Part shown: positions 1-9,599 of the stretch, in pieces
Position numbering within the stretch: the first letter of the stretch is position 1
Layout of the letters: each line of letters begins with the position of its first letter
From: JBMOLK01 sp049325575
Lineage (GTDB): Bacteria; Bacillota; Clostridia; Acetivibrionales; Acetivibrionaceae
Assembly: GCA_049325575.1 (NCBI GenBank)
Contig: JBMOLK010000270.1
Span: forward strand, 1-44,292
Length of the DNA: 44,292 nt
Direction of reading: 5' to 3'
Notes under the pieces: generated by a model
What the model was told of the DNA's origin: nothing
What the model saw: only the letters and a program-made list of their open reading frames with translations
The model's database searches: none
Made by a program: the position numbers and the translations under genes

Positions 1-1171
1 GATTCTTCATCCCCTCTATAACTATGGCTTCGCCAGCTTTCAGGCCATTTACCATAATTTCACTTCCTTTTGCGTCAATAATTTCTACTTTCCTTTTTTC
101 AACTGTATCACCATTGACAACAAAAACAAAATCTTCTCCTCTAGTTAAAATAGAAGAAATAGGAATCCATGTTTCAACTCTATTATCTAAAATAAACTTT
201 ACATTTGCAATTGACCCTATTGAATACTCACTTCCCGTAAGTGTTATCTCTGCTGTATATGTTCTTGAAAGCTCATCAGGAATATCATCAATCTGGGAAA
301 CTACACCTTCTTTTTGCATATTATCAAAGCTCACTTGTGCCTTCATCCCAATCTTTAGCCTATGTTTATCTTTTAATGAAACACCCGTTCTAACAACTTG
401 GTTATTATTTCTTACAACTACAACAGGATAACCAGCAGAACAAAACTCACTTTCTTTTAGTAATATTTCGGCAACAAAGCCATCAATATCCGACTTAATT
501 ACAGCAGCATCTACCATGCTTTGCTTTTGCTGATAATCCACTTTTGCCTGTTCAAGTTTATAAAGCAGGGTCTTCTTATCCTCATCGGAAGCTCCTTTTT
601 TTAGCTTCTTAAGTACTTCTTTTGCCTGATCTAGTTCCAGCTTTCGAATATTCATTTCAAGCTGTACTTTATTCAAATCATTTTCAGTTATTCCTGCGTT
701 ATCAAATAAGACTTTAGCCTTATCATAATTGCTTTTAGCAAAATCAAATGCTTCCTGTGCTTTTTTTACATTAATTTGTGCATTATTAATATCTTCCGGT
801 TCTGCTCCATTCAAAACCTTATTATACTGTTCCTGTGCAGATTCCATTTGAGCTTTAGATGCTTTTAAAGCAAACTCCAAATCTGTCGTATCCAGATATG
901 CTAAAACTTCTCCTTTTTGAACTTTTTGTCCTTTTTTAACTGGTATACTCTTTATCTTCCCAGGTGACTTAAATGATAGTTTTCTCACTTCCTCTGAAAA
1001 CACAATACCAGTATACTCCAAAAAGACAGGGTTTTGTTTTTCTACTACGGTAATTGTTTTAACTGGTTTTACACTTTCAATCGTATCTACCTCTTTTGCC
1101 TTATTATTGCAAGCAGATAATACAGTTGCAAATAATATTATACCTAGTACTGCAAGTATGCTTTTTTTCAC
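1..1171 (-). CDS. Efflux RND/MFP periplasmic-adaptor-type lipoprotein (HlyD family), 3' end outside window
   Basis: Reading the minus strand from a GTG at 1171, preceded by GGAGGG six bases upstream, gives about 390 residues without a stop to the window edge. The N-terminus is a lipoprotein signal (MKKSILAVL..., lipobox LSAC). It is followed by a biotinyl/lipoyl-like stretch (KSIPVKKGQKVQKGEVLAYLD), a long Lys/Gln/Glu-rich helical hairpin, a second lipoyl half (AAVIKSDIDGFVAEIL) and a beta-barrel region. This order is that of HlyD/MFP adaptors that couple to ABC or RND permeases. It starts 73 bases after the hybrid synthase stop and is probably the last gene visible in the biosynthetic operon, so it likely exports the product or gives self-protection. 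The partner permease should lie beyond the left edge. The family is clear; the substrate is inferred only from position. Confidence 0.85.
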   Translation of the reverse strand, partial: MKKSILAVLGIILFATVLSACNNKAKEVDTIESVKPVKTITVVEKQNPVFLEYTGIVFSEEVRKLSFKSPGKIKSIPVKKGQKVQKGEVLAYLDTTDLEFALKASKAQMESAQEQYNKVLNGAEPEDINNAQINVKKAQEAFDFAKSNYDKAKVLFDNAGITENDLNKVQLEMNIRKLELDQAKEVLKKLKKGASDEDKKTLLYKLEQAKVDYQQKQSMVDAAVIKSDIDGFVAEILLKESEFCSAGYPVVVVRNNNQVVRTGVSLKDKHRLKIGMKAQVSFDNMQKEGVVSQIDDIPDELSRTYTAEITLTGSEYSIGSIANVKFILDNRVETWIPISSILTRGEDFVFVVNGDTVEKRKVEIIDAKGSEIMVNGLKAGEAIVIEGMKN

Positions 1172-1244
1172 TGTTCTCCCTCCAAATAAATATATTTTGA
1201 TTTGCTATATAAATAGCAAACTCATACAAGTTAAAAAATATTGA

Positions 1245-4200
1245 CTAGATAAAACCTACTTCCCTGCAATATTCTACCATTCTTTCCAAATGCATCTTAT
1301 CGACTTCGCTCCACTTAAACCCTATTCTGTCTAGAATGATTTTACTTTTATCACAAATCAAGTGAAAGTTCGTATCGTTCAAATCACCCATTATATACCC
1401 ATGTACAAGAACATTTAGGACATACTCTTTTAACTCTGGATGTTCATAATTTTCATATGCAAAGTTGAAAAATTCTTCAACAGTAGTTATCTGTAACTGG
1501 CTATAACCCACCATCCCTAAAAGCTTACCAAGGTCAATACTACTGATGCGATTGTAATTATATAAATGGTAAGTTTCGTTTAATAAATTACTTCTATTGA
1601 ACAAAAGGATGACTGCCTTACTTACATAATCAACAAAGGAAAAATCCAATACCTTTTTATCTACACCAGGAATCATGTTAAGTTTTATAAATGACTTAAG
1701 AAGAGTGTAAAATGCATTGTCATTTATATTCTCTTGAAATTTCTGCGTAGTCGTGTTATATACCAGGTTGCCTACCCTGTAAATATTAGAGTTCAAACCC
1801 TTCCCCCTGGCTTGTACCAACAGTTTTTCTCCTTCGAGTTTACTCTTCGTATATACGTTTTCATCAATCTGTCCAACATCATGGTCATATTCTGTAAAAA
1901 GAAGGTCATACTTGCCTTCAACCTTTCCATGGCCTACAAGTGGTGTAGATATATGATGCAAATCTTTTCTTTCACCTTGAAGTGCAAACTCTATAAGCCT
2001 TTCAATACCTTTAACATTGACCTCGTGAAATTCCTCATACTTTCCATAATGCCTTACATTGGCTGCCGAGTTAATAATGCAGTCTATGTTTGCCACCAGG
2101 TATTCATAAGTCTCCTTCGTAAGTCCCATTAAATCTTTACCTATATCGCTATTATAGATAAATACTCGAGCCTTATATTGCTCATATGATATATCATTGA
2201 AATAAAACTCTAATTTCTGTTTTAATCTAAATTCTGCATCATTTTGGGTTGCTCCCCTGACAAGTAAGTGTATGTTACTTTCAGTATTATGTAAGAGTTC
2301 AAACAATAAATGTGCACCTAAGTATCCAGTAGAACCTGTTAACAGTATATTTTTGTAATCCCTAACTTCTGCCAGGTCAACATCCTTATACTTTTCATTC
2401 ATCTGATTGTATAACTTGGTCTTAGACTGTATTTCTTCATCGTCAGAATAATTGTTTCCTTGTGATGTCTTAGTTAGAGCCGCCATTTTATCCAGATTAA
2501 GTCTTAATTGATTATCCTTAAACGGTATGTTCTTTGCCAAGGCAGCAATAGTATCATACTTGAATATATCATTCAAATGTGCATCAAAATCCAGTGCCAT
2601 CCTGGATACTATTTGTATTCCATCCATTGATGTTCCACCAAGATCTGTAAATTTATCGTTAATGCTTACCTTATCTATTCCAAGGACTTCTTTCCATATT
2701 TGAGCTATCTTTATTTCTGCTTCAGTTGTTGGCTCAACATACTCTGTTTTTGCAGCATCTCTATTTATAATTTCCTTCTTGGGTAAATCTATCAAAACAT
2801 TGCCGTTATGATATTTTAGAGGCAATAAGTATTTCTTGTGCAGCAGGTTCTCCTCATTTGCTACACCAACATCCCATGTCTTGGCGTCTACCTGTGAAAT
2901 ATCCTGATCTGCTGGTTTTATATTTGATGCCACAAAGTCCACGGCTTTAATATCATTATTATAGGAAGTTTTATCCTCTTTCTTAAATTTACAATTATAA
3001 TAGCATTCGATTACATCAATGCGCTCAGGAAGGGTTCCAATTGGCAAACTAAATAAAATATATTCACTTGTTTCTCCCAACCTTTTCCATCCACTCCTTT
3101 CAATGAAGCTGATAAACGGTTGATTCTTAGATGTTGGATAGAACTTTGCTTCGATAGAATCTATACCACTTTCCATGCAGTGTTTACGCAGCCCTGCCAA
3201 TATGGCATCCTCAACACATCTCCCAAGTACCCTGCAGCTTAGTAAGAAGGTATCAATAAATAATTTTTTCCCCTCTTCTTTTGCTATAACTAATCCAACA
3301 AGTCCATAGTCTCCAAAACGGTCAGACACATCTATTGCCCATAATCTTACGTTATCCATATGCATTAAGCTTTCGATATCCTCTTCAGTCCTACGAATAG
3401 TACTCATATTAAACTGGTTTGTTCTATGAGTTAATTGGGCTACTCTCGGTATCTGTGAATTTTCAACCTCACTCATACTCATCTTTAATTCCAGACCTTT
3501 CAGGAAACCATTAAGAGTGAGGGTATCTTTTTGAAACTCCTGTCTTCTTTTCTCTGAGGCATACATACTTGTCCGTTTCGTATCCTCATCAGTAACAATA
3601 AATCTGTCAAAAGCCCATACATGCTTCAAATAAGCTGGTATCTGCATGAAGTCATCAGGTAGATGCAAAGATAATACTTTAGGGCAATTTGTCATAACCT
3701 CAGAGCATTCTGCAAAGTTATCATCAATAAAAATAAAGCTGTCTTCTCCCAAATTCAATTCATATGCCATTTCTTTGATATTCTGCGATTTTGCATTCCA
3801 GTTAATTTTCCAATTCACAAAATGTTCTTTTTTAAGCAGCATATCAGGATTATTTTCAAAAACCTCCCATACATCTTCTTCATTGTTCTTACTGCATAAA
3901 GTCAACAACATGCCCTCATTGTATTTATTGACCATAAACCTTTGTAATTCCTTATAAGGTTCTGCTACCTTTACTCCTAAAGCTCCATCCTCTCCGCAAA
4001 TACCTTTCCATAAAGTATTATCACAATCAAGTACAATAACTTTAAAATCCTGTCTTCTCCAAGAATGTATTTTTCGTATTACCATCATACCCATTGCAGC
4101 ATAGAATTCATCAGTAAACGGTATATGCCCTTCAGAGTCTTTTATTTGGTCAAAAACTTGTCTTATGTTGTACAAATTACTTATCCCTGTAAAGTCAATT

Positions 4201-7200
4201 GTATAAACGTTCTCCATTCCACCAAGTAGTTTTGCCCATGAAGTGTTTAAAGCTTCAATATATTCTTTTACCCTACTACTTAACGATAAATGCGTTGAAA
4301 CCGGGAAAATTCCAATGAAATATGGTATATTCTTTTGTTTTTGCGCTAATATAGCAGTAAGCTCATCAAAGTTTCTTTGTAGTTTTTCACATTTTGCTTC
4401 ATCATCATCTGATTTGCTATCGCGTATCCAATCTTCAAACCTCACAAGCAGCAAATTTACTCCTTTATTCGTGGAAATCAAACTTGATGGCTCCAGCAAT
4501 TCCATAAATATCTGATTGTACGAAGTAAACTGTATATCAATATCAGTATCAAACTGATTTCCCCACCACTTGATATGATCATGTATAGGCTCTGAAGTAA
4601 AAGTAGCACTTATAACCAGACTAAGATTATCTTGTTTTACAGAATTATATGAATTCTTCATTGCTTTTTCTTCTATTTGATTTTTCTCTTCCTCTGTAAA
4701 CAACTTTATTTCATTTATCTTCTTCAAAGGATTATTGATAAGGTCCTCCAAAAGAATATTAAAGTGCTTAATAAAGGTGGTAATTGTATCTTCCTTAAAT
4801 AGGCTTGTATTATATTCCATTAAGCAGAGCAATTCCCCTGATAATTCACTAAATATATCTAATTTAATGTCCAGCTTAGCTGTGTTTGTTGTTAAAGCAT
4901 ATGTAGACAGCATTAATCCAGAACTCGAAAAACTAATATTTGGATCATACTCATTATGATAAATAAGTGTTGTATCGAAAATCGGATTTTTAGACTTTTC
5001 TGTTTTAATATTGCATGCTTCTATCATACTTGTATAAGGATAATCTTGATTTTCATATGCTCCAATTAAAACCTCATTATAAGAACGAACCAAATCTGTT
5101 ATTGTAAACTCAGGGTTAATTTTGTTTCTTATAGGTAAAAGATTAAGAAATGCTCCTACAATGTTTTGTAATTGATAGTGATTTCTTCCTGATACTGCAG
5201 TACCTACTATAACATCCTCCTGTCTGCTGTATTTGCTAAGCAGTAGGCTGTATGCAGCAAAAAGCACTGTATTTAATGTTATACCTGACCTTTTTGCAAG
5301 ATCCGCTAGTTTTTCTGCAATATCATTTTTGATCTTGAACTGTATAGTCTTTCCATCATAACTTCGACTATCCGGTCTTTTATAATCTAAAGGCAGAAAT
5401 AATTCTGGAATCTTATCCCTTAAGACCTCTTGCCAATATTCCTTCTGCTTTTCTATTTTGTGAGACCTTAAATACTCATCTTGCCAAATAACAAAGTCCT
5501 TGTATTGGATAGTTAGCTCGGGCAAACTCTTGCTTTCGTAAATTTGTACAAATTCTTTTATTAGTATATCCAAAGAAGCACCGTCTGATATTATGTGATG
5601 CATATCCATTAAAAGGATATGCTTTCTTTCGGATGTATTCACCAAAAGAATTCTAAATAAAGGAGCCTTACTTAAATCAAACGGTTTGATAAACGCCTTG
5701 GCTATATTATCTATATCTTCCTCAGCTGCCTCTAAATATTCAATGTTGAAGCTAATATCATCATGTACAATCTGAACTATATTACCATTAACAAATGAAA
5801 AATATGTTCTAAATGCTTCATGCCTTTCAACTAATTTCTTGAAGGTATCTTCAAGTTTCTTCCTATCCAGTTCTCCAGTAATCTCTATTGCAAGAGGCAT
5901 GTTTAAAGCAATGCCGGTATCTTTAGACTGAACTTGAGCATAGATCATTTTCTGCACAACGGATGTCTGATAATACTCTTTATTTCCTACAGGAATAATA
6001 GCTTGATCCAATTTGGGGCTTTTCTCACTACATAAGTACTTTGTTTCTAATACATGGGAGAATTCTCTTATAGTTGGGAACCTCATAATCTCTGTAATAT
6101 CAACCTTCACATTGAATAGTCGATCTACAGAATTAACTATTCTCATAGCAATTATAGAATCCCCACCCAGTTCATAGAAATTACCATTAACATCTATTTC
6201 TTCAAATCCCATTATTTCAGCCCAAACCTGTGCGACCTTAACCTCGGTTTGTGGGTAATTACCACTCTCTTTGCCTGTGAGTCTAATGCTTCTTACATCT
6301 TCCTCCAAACCTATCTCTTCTACGATTTTTCTTCTTTTTACTTTGTTATTTACCTCTAGCCAACAACGTACTCTCTCAAAAGGATAAACAGGAATAGGTA
6401 CCCTTTTTCTTTTATCTCCTATATATAACTTCTCCCATTCCAAATCAGCTCCGGATATATATACCTTGCATAATTCATCAAAGATATCAAATCTTTGTTT
6501 TGCCTCTATACACTCATCTATAATTTTAGCCGCAGATTCATTTAGCCTCTTTAATTTTTCTTCAGTTATTTCTACTATATTTCCGCTTAGATTCTTATTT
6601 TCTGATGATAATCTAATCTCTCCAAAGTATATTTTATTATCTTCATAGCTTTTTAGTCCATTCTCTTTAAGATATTGGATTTTTTCCCTCATATCATTAC
6701 CATCTTTTAATACCATAGCTATTCTATAGTTGTAATGGCCCCTACCAGTATTAGAAGTATAGCAGATACTCGATAAATCCAAGCTGCTATTATTATTAGC
6801 ATAATTATAGTACTGATTGACTAACTCGTTTAAGGACCCTCTACTTTTTGCAGAAATAGTCAATATATACGCATCATTATTATTGAGTTCCATATTATCG
6901 TTCTCAACAGGTGCTTCTTCAAGAACTATATGACAATTGGTACCACTTAATCCAAAAGCGCTTACACCAGCAGTTCTAGGAAATCCTTCATACTCCCACT
7001 CTGTTAATTCATTATTTACATAGACTGGAGAGTTTTCAAACTCAATTTTTTTATTTGGATATTCAAAGTGAAGTGTAGGGGGTATTTCTCTATGTTGAAG
7101 TGCAAGTACCGCTTTAATTAATCCTACTATTCCTGCACAACTATCTAAGTGACCTATGTTTGATTTTACCGAACCTATGGCACAAAATTGCTTTTTCTGA

Positions 7201-8279
7201 GTATACTTATTGAATGCATTTCTTATACCTTCTATTTCTATTGGGTCCCCCAGCTTAGTTCCAGTACCATGGGCTTCTATATATCCTATTGCTTCAGGGT
7301 TAATTGCTGCATTTTCCCATGCCGAACAAATAACATTGGTTTGAGCTACAGCATTAGGTGCAGTAATACCTATGGAATTGCCATCCTGATTAATTGCACT
7401 ACCCTTGATTACCGCGTAAATATGGTCTCCATCTTTTACTGCATTACTAAGAGGCTTTAATATTATTGCTACAACCCCTTCACCTCTTCCAGTTCCATCT
7501 GAACTCTCATCAAAAGTTCTAGCTTTGGCATTAGATGATTCTATGCCTAGCTTTTGCTCCCTATCTAGTGGAAATAGATTAATCTTAACACTTCCAGCAA
7601 TAGCCATATCACATTCGCCGTTTCTTATGCCCTGACAAGCTAAATGCACTGCAACAAGAGAGGAAGAACAAGCCGTATCTATCGATAAACTTGGTCCCTT
7701 CAAATCCAAAACATACGATATTCTGCTTGCAATTATTGAATGCAGGTTGCCTGGCACTGCCATAGGTGCTAAAAATGGGTCTACTTCAATAATAAACCTG
7801 GAATAATCATAAAGAACATCAACAAAAGTTCCTGGACTGTAACCCATATACACCCCAGTATTACTTCCTCTTAATTTCTTCCCTCCATATCCTGAGTCTT
7901 CTATAGCATTCCATACAGTTTCAAGAAACACCCTCTGATTCGGGTTCATCAAGCTTGCTTCCTTTGGTGTTATCTGAAAGAATGAGTAATCAAATTTATC
8001 CACGTCAGTAAGATATGCACCTTTAGTATACTTAATCTTCTCCTCATCCGTACCAATATATCTTAGAAACGCATCGCTATCTTTTTTTCTTGCTTCAGGA
8101 TAATCTTCAACACAATCCACAGCACTTCTGATGTTATGCCAAAATTCTTTTACATTCTCTGCTTTAGGAAGTCTTGCAGACATGCCTATTATAGCTATAT
8201 CTTTAGATGATATCTCTTCTATATCTATAGAATCTGAAGAAACAATCTCATCCAATCTAAATGCATCAAAGTTAAACAT
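1245..8279 (-). CDS. Hybrid PKS-NRPS: KS-ACP-C-FkbH-ACP-thioester reductase
   Basis: A 2344-residue megasynthase. Ketosynthase about 27-455 with intact Cys204 (DTACSSS), His337 (EAHGTGT) and His377 (NIGHLDS). A post-KS linker follows with no AT, then ACP1 (Ser708, LGGDS). The condensation domain is about 790-1200 (HHIISDG, His894/895, Asp899). An FkbH/HAD-IIIC region spans about 1225-1790: an N-terminal part with YNQIFMELLEPSSL, the HAD motif DCDNTLW (Asp1418, Asp1420) and a GNAT-like tail. ACP2 has Ser1884 (LGGTS). The terminal reductase has TGSTGYLG near 1982 and Tyr2143/Lys2147 (YTKSK). No KR, DH or ER is seen, so a beta-keto group should survive. FkbH proteins load glyceryl units from 1,3-bisphosphoglycerate onto carriers; here one sits between C and ACP2, so the last unit is probably glycerate. 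The ATG start follows GGGGGATAAAAA. AT activity would come from the next-door transacylase. Confidence 0.93.
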   Translation of the reverse strand: MFNFDAFRLDEIVSSDSIDIEEISSKDIAIIGMSARLPKAENVKEFWHNIRSAVDCVEDYPEARKKDSDAFLRYIGTDEEKIKYTKGAYLTDVDKFDYSFFQITPKEASLMNPNQRVFLETVWNAIEDSGYGGKKLRGSNTGVYMGYSPGTFVDVLYDYSRFIIEVDPFLAPMAVPGNLHSIIASRISYVLDLKGPSLSIDTACSSSLVAVHLACQGIRNGECDMAIAGSVKINLFPLDREQKLGIESSNAKARTFDESSDGTGRGEGVVAIILKPLSNAVKDGDHIYAVIKGSAINQDGNSIGITAPNAVAQTNVICSAWENAAINPEAIGYIEAHGTGTKLGDPIEIEGIRNAFNKYTQKKQFCAIGSVKSNIGHLDSCAGIVGLIKAVLALQHREIPPTLHFEYPNKKIEFENSPVYVNNELTEWEYEGFPRTAGVSAFGLSGTNCHIVLEEAPVENDNMELNNNDAYILTISAKSRGSLNELVNQYYNYANNNSSLDLSSICYTSNTGRGHYNYRIAMVLKDGNDMREKIQYLKENGLKSYEDNKIYFGEIRLSSENKNLSGNIVEITEEKLKRLNESAAKIIDECIEAKQRFDIFDELCKVYISGADLEWEKLYIGDKRKRVPIPVYPFERVRCWLEVNNKVKRRKIVEEIGLEEDVRSIRLTGKESGNYPQTEVKVAQVWAEIMGFEEIDVNGNFYELGGDSIIAMRIVNSVDRLFNVKVDITEIMRFPTIREFSHVLETKYLCSEKSPKLDQAIIPVGNKEYYQTSVVQKMIYAQVQSKDTGIALNMPLAIEITGELDRKKLEDTFKKLVERHEAFRTYFSFVNGNIVQIVHDDISFNIEYLEAAEEDIDNIAKAFIKPFDLSKAPLFRILLVNTSERKHILLMDMHHIISDGASLDILIKEFVQIYESKSLPELTIQYKDFVIWQDEYLRSHKIEKQKEYWQEVLRDKIPELFLPLDYKRPDSRSYDGKTIQFKIKNDIAEKLADLAKRSGITLNTVLFAAYSLLLSKYSRQEDVIVGTAVSGRNHYQLQNIVGAFLNLLPIRNKINPEFTITDLVRSYNEVLIGAYENQDYPYTSMIEACNIKTEKSKNPIFDTTLIYHNEYDPNISFSSSGLMLSTYALTTNTAKLDIKLDIFSELSGELLCLMEYNTSLFKEDTITTFIKHFNILLEDLINNPLKKINEIKLFTEEEKNQIEEKAMKNSYNSVKQDNLSLVISATFTSEPIHDHIKWWGNQFDTDIDIQFTSYNQIFMELLEPSSLISTNKGVNLLLVRFEDWIRDSKSDDDEAKCEKLQRNFDELTAILAQKQKNIPYFIGIFPVSTHLSLSSRVKEYIEALNTSWAKLLGGMENVYTIDFTGISNLYNIRQVFDQIKDSEGHIPFTDEFYAAMGMMVIRKIHSWRRQDFKVIVLDCDNTLWKGICGEDGALGVKVAEPYKELQRFMVNKYNEGMLLTLCSKNNEEDVWEVFENNPDMLLKKEHFVNWKINWNAKSQNIKEMAYELNLGEDSFIFIDDNFAECSEVMTNCPKVLSLHLPDDFMQIPAYLKHVWAFDRFIVTDEDTKRTSMYASEKRRQEFQKDTLTLNGFLKGLELKMSMSEVENSQIPRVAQLTHRTNQFNMSTIRRTEEDIESLMHMDNVRLWAIDVSDRFGDYGLVGLVIAKEEGKKLFIDTFLLSCRVLGRCVEDAILAGLRKHCMESGIDSIEAKFYPTSKNQPFISFIERSGWKRLGETSEYILFSLPIGTLPERIDVIECYYNCKFKKEDKTSYNNDIKAVDFVASNIKPADQDISQVDAKTWDVGVANEENLLHKKYLLPLKYHNGNVLIDLPKKEIINRDAAKTEYVEPTTEAEIKIAQIWKEVLGIDKVSINDKFTDLGGTSMDGIQIVSRMALDFDAHLNDIFKYDTIAALAKNIPFKDNQLRLNLDKMAALTKTSQGNNYSDDEEIQSKTKLYNQMNEKYKDVDLAEVRDYKNILLTGSTGYLGAHLLFELLHNTESNIHLLVRGATQNDAEFRLKQKLEFYFNDISYEQYKARVFIYNSDIGKDLMGLTKETYEYLVANIDCIINSAANVRHYGKYEEFHEVNVKGIERLIEFALQGERKDLHHISTPLVGHGKVEGKYDLLFTEYDHDVGQIDENVYTKSKLEGEKLLVQARGKGLNSNIYRVGNLVYNTTTQKFQENINDNAFYTLLKSFIKLNMIPGVDKKVLDFSFVDYVSKAVILLFNRSNLLNETYHLYNYNRISSIDLGKLLGMVGYSQLQITTVEEFFNFAYENYEHPELKEYVLNVLVHGYIMGDLNDTNFHLICDKSKIILDRIGFKWSEVDKMHLERMVEYCREVGFI

Positions 8280-8300
8280 TTTTTATCCCCCTATACCAAA

Positions 8301-9599
8301 TTAAGCTATTTCCTCATTCTTTTTATCTATAAGACAATCATTAATCTCATTTAGCGTAAATAATTCTTCTGCCTGATCAGATATGTTTTTTAATATTTTG
8401 CATTGCTGGGATTCCGGTACCCTTTTTGTGACTAAGGCAGTCTTTAACATCTGGATAGCCCTCCTTACCTGACTATCAGAAGGAGTCTTCAACTCATTTT
8501 GTAAGTTTTCATACATCTCCTTAATCTTCCTGTACGGTTCAACCACGCCACTATTATATTCTGAAGCATCCCAGTTGCGATTTCTTGTGCATATGACAGA
8601 AGCAATACATTTTGAAATTATCTTCATTTTGGTTTGTCGTTCAAAATCCTTATTATCTTTGTTATACCAAAGTTCCTCACGTAATGTTTGTACATCTTCT
8701 TTAACATTCAGTAAAAACGAACTTACGTCACCTGCAATTTCTTTCATGAGCTTTTTTAATACATCCTTAGGGCCAAGTTCAATTACAGCTTCTACACCTT
8801 GACTATTAATATACTCTACTGATTCTTGCCATCTTACAGGCATAGTCATCTGCTTTGTCAAGCCATCAATAATTTCACTACTTCCGTAATATGGCATACC
8901 AGTTACATTGGATACTACAGGCCATTCCGGATCATTATATTTATAATTGATCAGTTCTAATTGTAAATTTTCAGCAGCCTGCTTCATTATGGGACTATGA
9001 AACGCTGCACTTACATTCAAAGGAACTACTGTTGCTCCCAAAAAGCTAAGTTTTTCAATTAGTTTTTTCACGGCATCTTCATGTCCTGAAATTACATTTT
9101 GATTAGGAGAATTATAACATGCAACTACTACTGGCTGTTCCTCAGTTGAGATCTTTATGCATTCCTCTTCTATAGTTTTTCTCGATATATTTCTTACTGC
9201 AGCCATTTTGCCAGCTCCTTCATCAGCTGCCTGTTGCATCAAAATTCCTCTTTTTCTAACTATTTTTAATGCGGCATCAAACTTCATGGAATTACTACAT
9301 GTAAGGGCTGAAAATTCACCCAAACTGTGTCCTGCGGAAAAATGCGGCTTAATTCCAATTTCCTGCATATATACCCGAAAAGCTGCTACACTAGCAGTCA
9401 GTAATGCAGGTTGAGTATTTTCCGTTTTAGTTAACTCAACAATACTACCTTCCAGACAAAGCTTCTTAAGGTTAAATCCTAGTACATCATTAGCTTCTTC
9501 AAAGGTCTGCCTTGCAACTGCAAAGTCATCGCAGATCTCCTTGCTCATACCTACATATTGGGAACCCTGCCCAGGAAAAAGCAACGCAATTTTTTTCAT
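8301..9599 (-). CDS. Stand-alone (trans-acting) malonyl-CoA:ACP transacylase with C-terminal extension
   Basis: A 432-residue protein. Residues 1-300 are a FabD-type acyltransferase: LFPGQGSQ near the N-terminus, GHSLGE with catalytic Ser92, and AAFHSP with His201; the AFHS type usually marks malonyl specificity. Residues about 305-432 are an extra, mostly helical charged segment not needed in housekeeping FabD (about 310 residues). The ATG overlaps the NRPS stop (ATGA, 9596-9599), so translation is coupled, and the hybrid synthase starts 21 bases after the stop. Because that synthase has a KS and ACPs but no AT, this enzyme very likely charges its ACP1 with malonate in trans. Malonyl use is inferred from the motif. 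A second role as cellular FabD is possible but less likely given its place in the operon. Confidence 0.92.
   Translation of the reverse strand: MKKIALLFPGQGSQYVGMSKEICDDFAVARQTFEEANDVLGFNLKKLCLEGSIVELTKTENTQPALLTASVAAFRVYMQEIGIKPHFSAGHSLGEFSALTCSNSMKFDAALKIVRKRGILMQQAADEGAGKMAAVRNISRKTIEEECIKISTEEQPVVVACYNSPNQNVISGHEDAVKKLIEKLSFLGATVVPLNVSAAFHSPIMKQAAENLQLELINYKYNDPEWPVVSNVTGMPYYGSSEIIDGLTKQMTMPVRWQESVEYINSQGVEAVIELGPKDVLKKLMKEIAGDVSSFLLNVKEDVQTLREELWYNKDNKDFERQTKMKIISKCIASVICTRNRNWDASEYNSGVVEPYRKIKEMYENLQNELKTPSDSQVRRAIQMLKTALVTKRVPESQQCKILKNISDQAEELFTLNEINDCLIDKKNEEIA

Noticed and set aside
24..431. Plus-strand ORF of 135 codons at the left edge
   Set aside because: It is antisense to the adaptor lipoprotein reading frame, has low-complexity Ser/Thr/Phe composition and no ribosome-binding site.
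1245..2400. R domain as a redox-inactive Dieckmann cyclase
   Set aside because: Fungal Dieckmann R* domains lose the catalytic Tyr. Here the YxxxK pair (Tyr2143, Lys2147) and the nucleotide-binding GSTGYLG are kept, so reduction is the first choice; cyclisation is kept only as an alternative in the findings.
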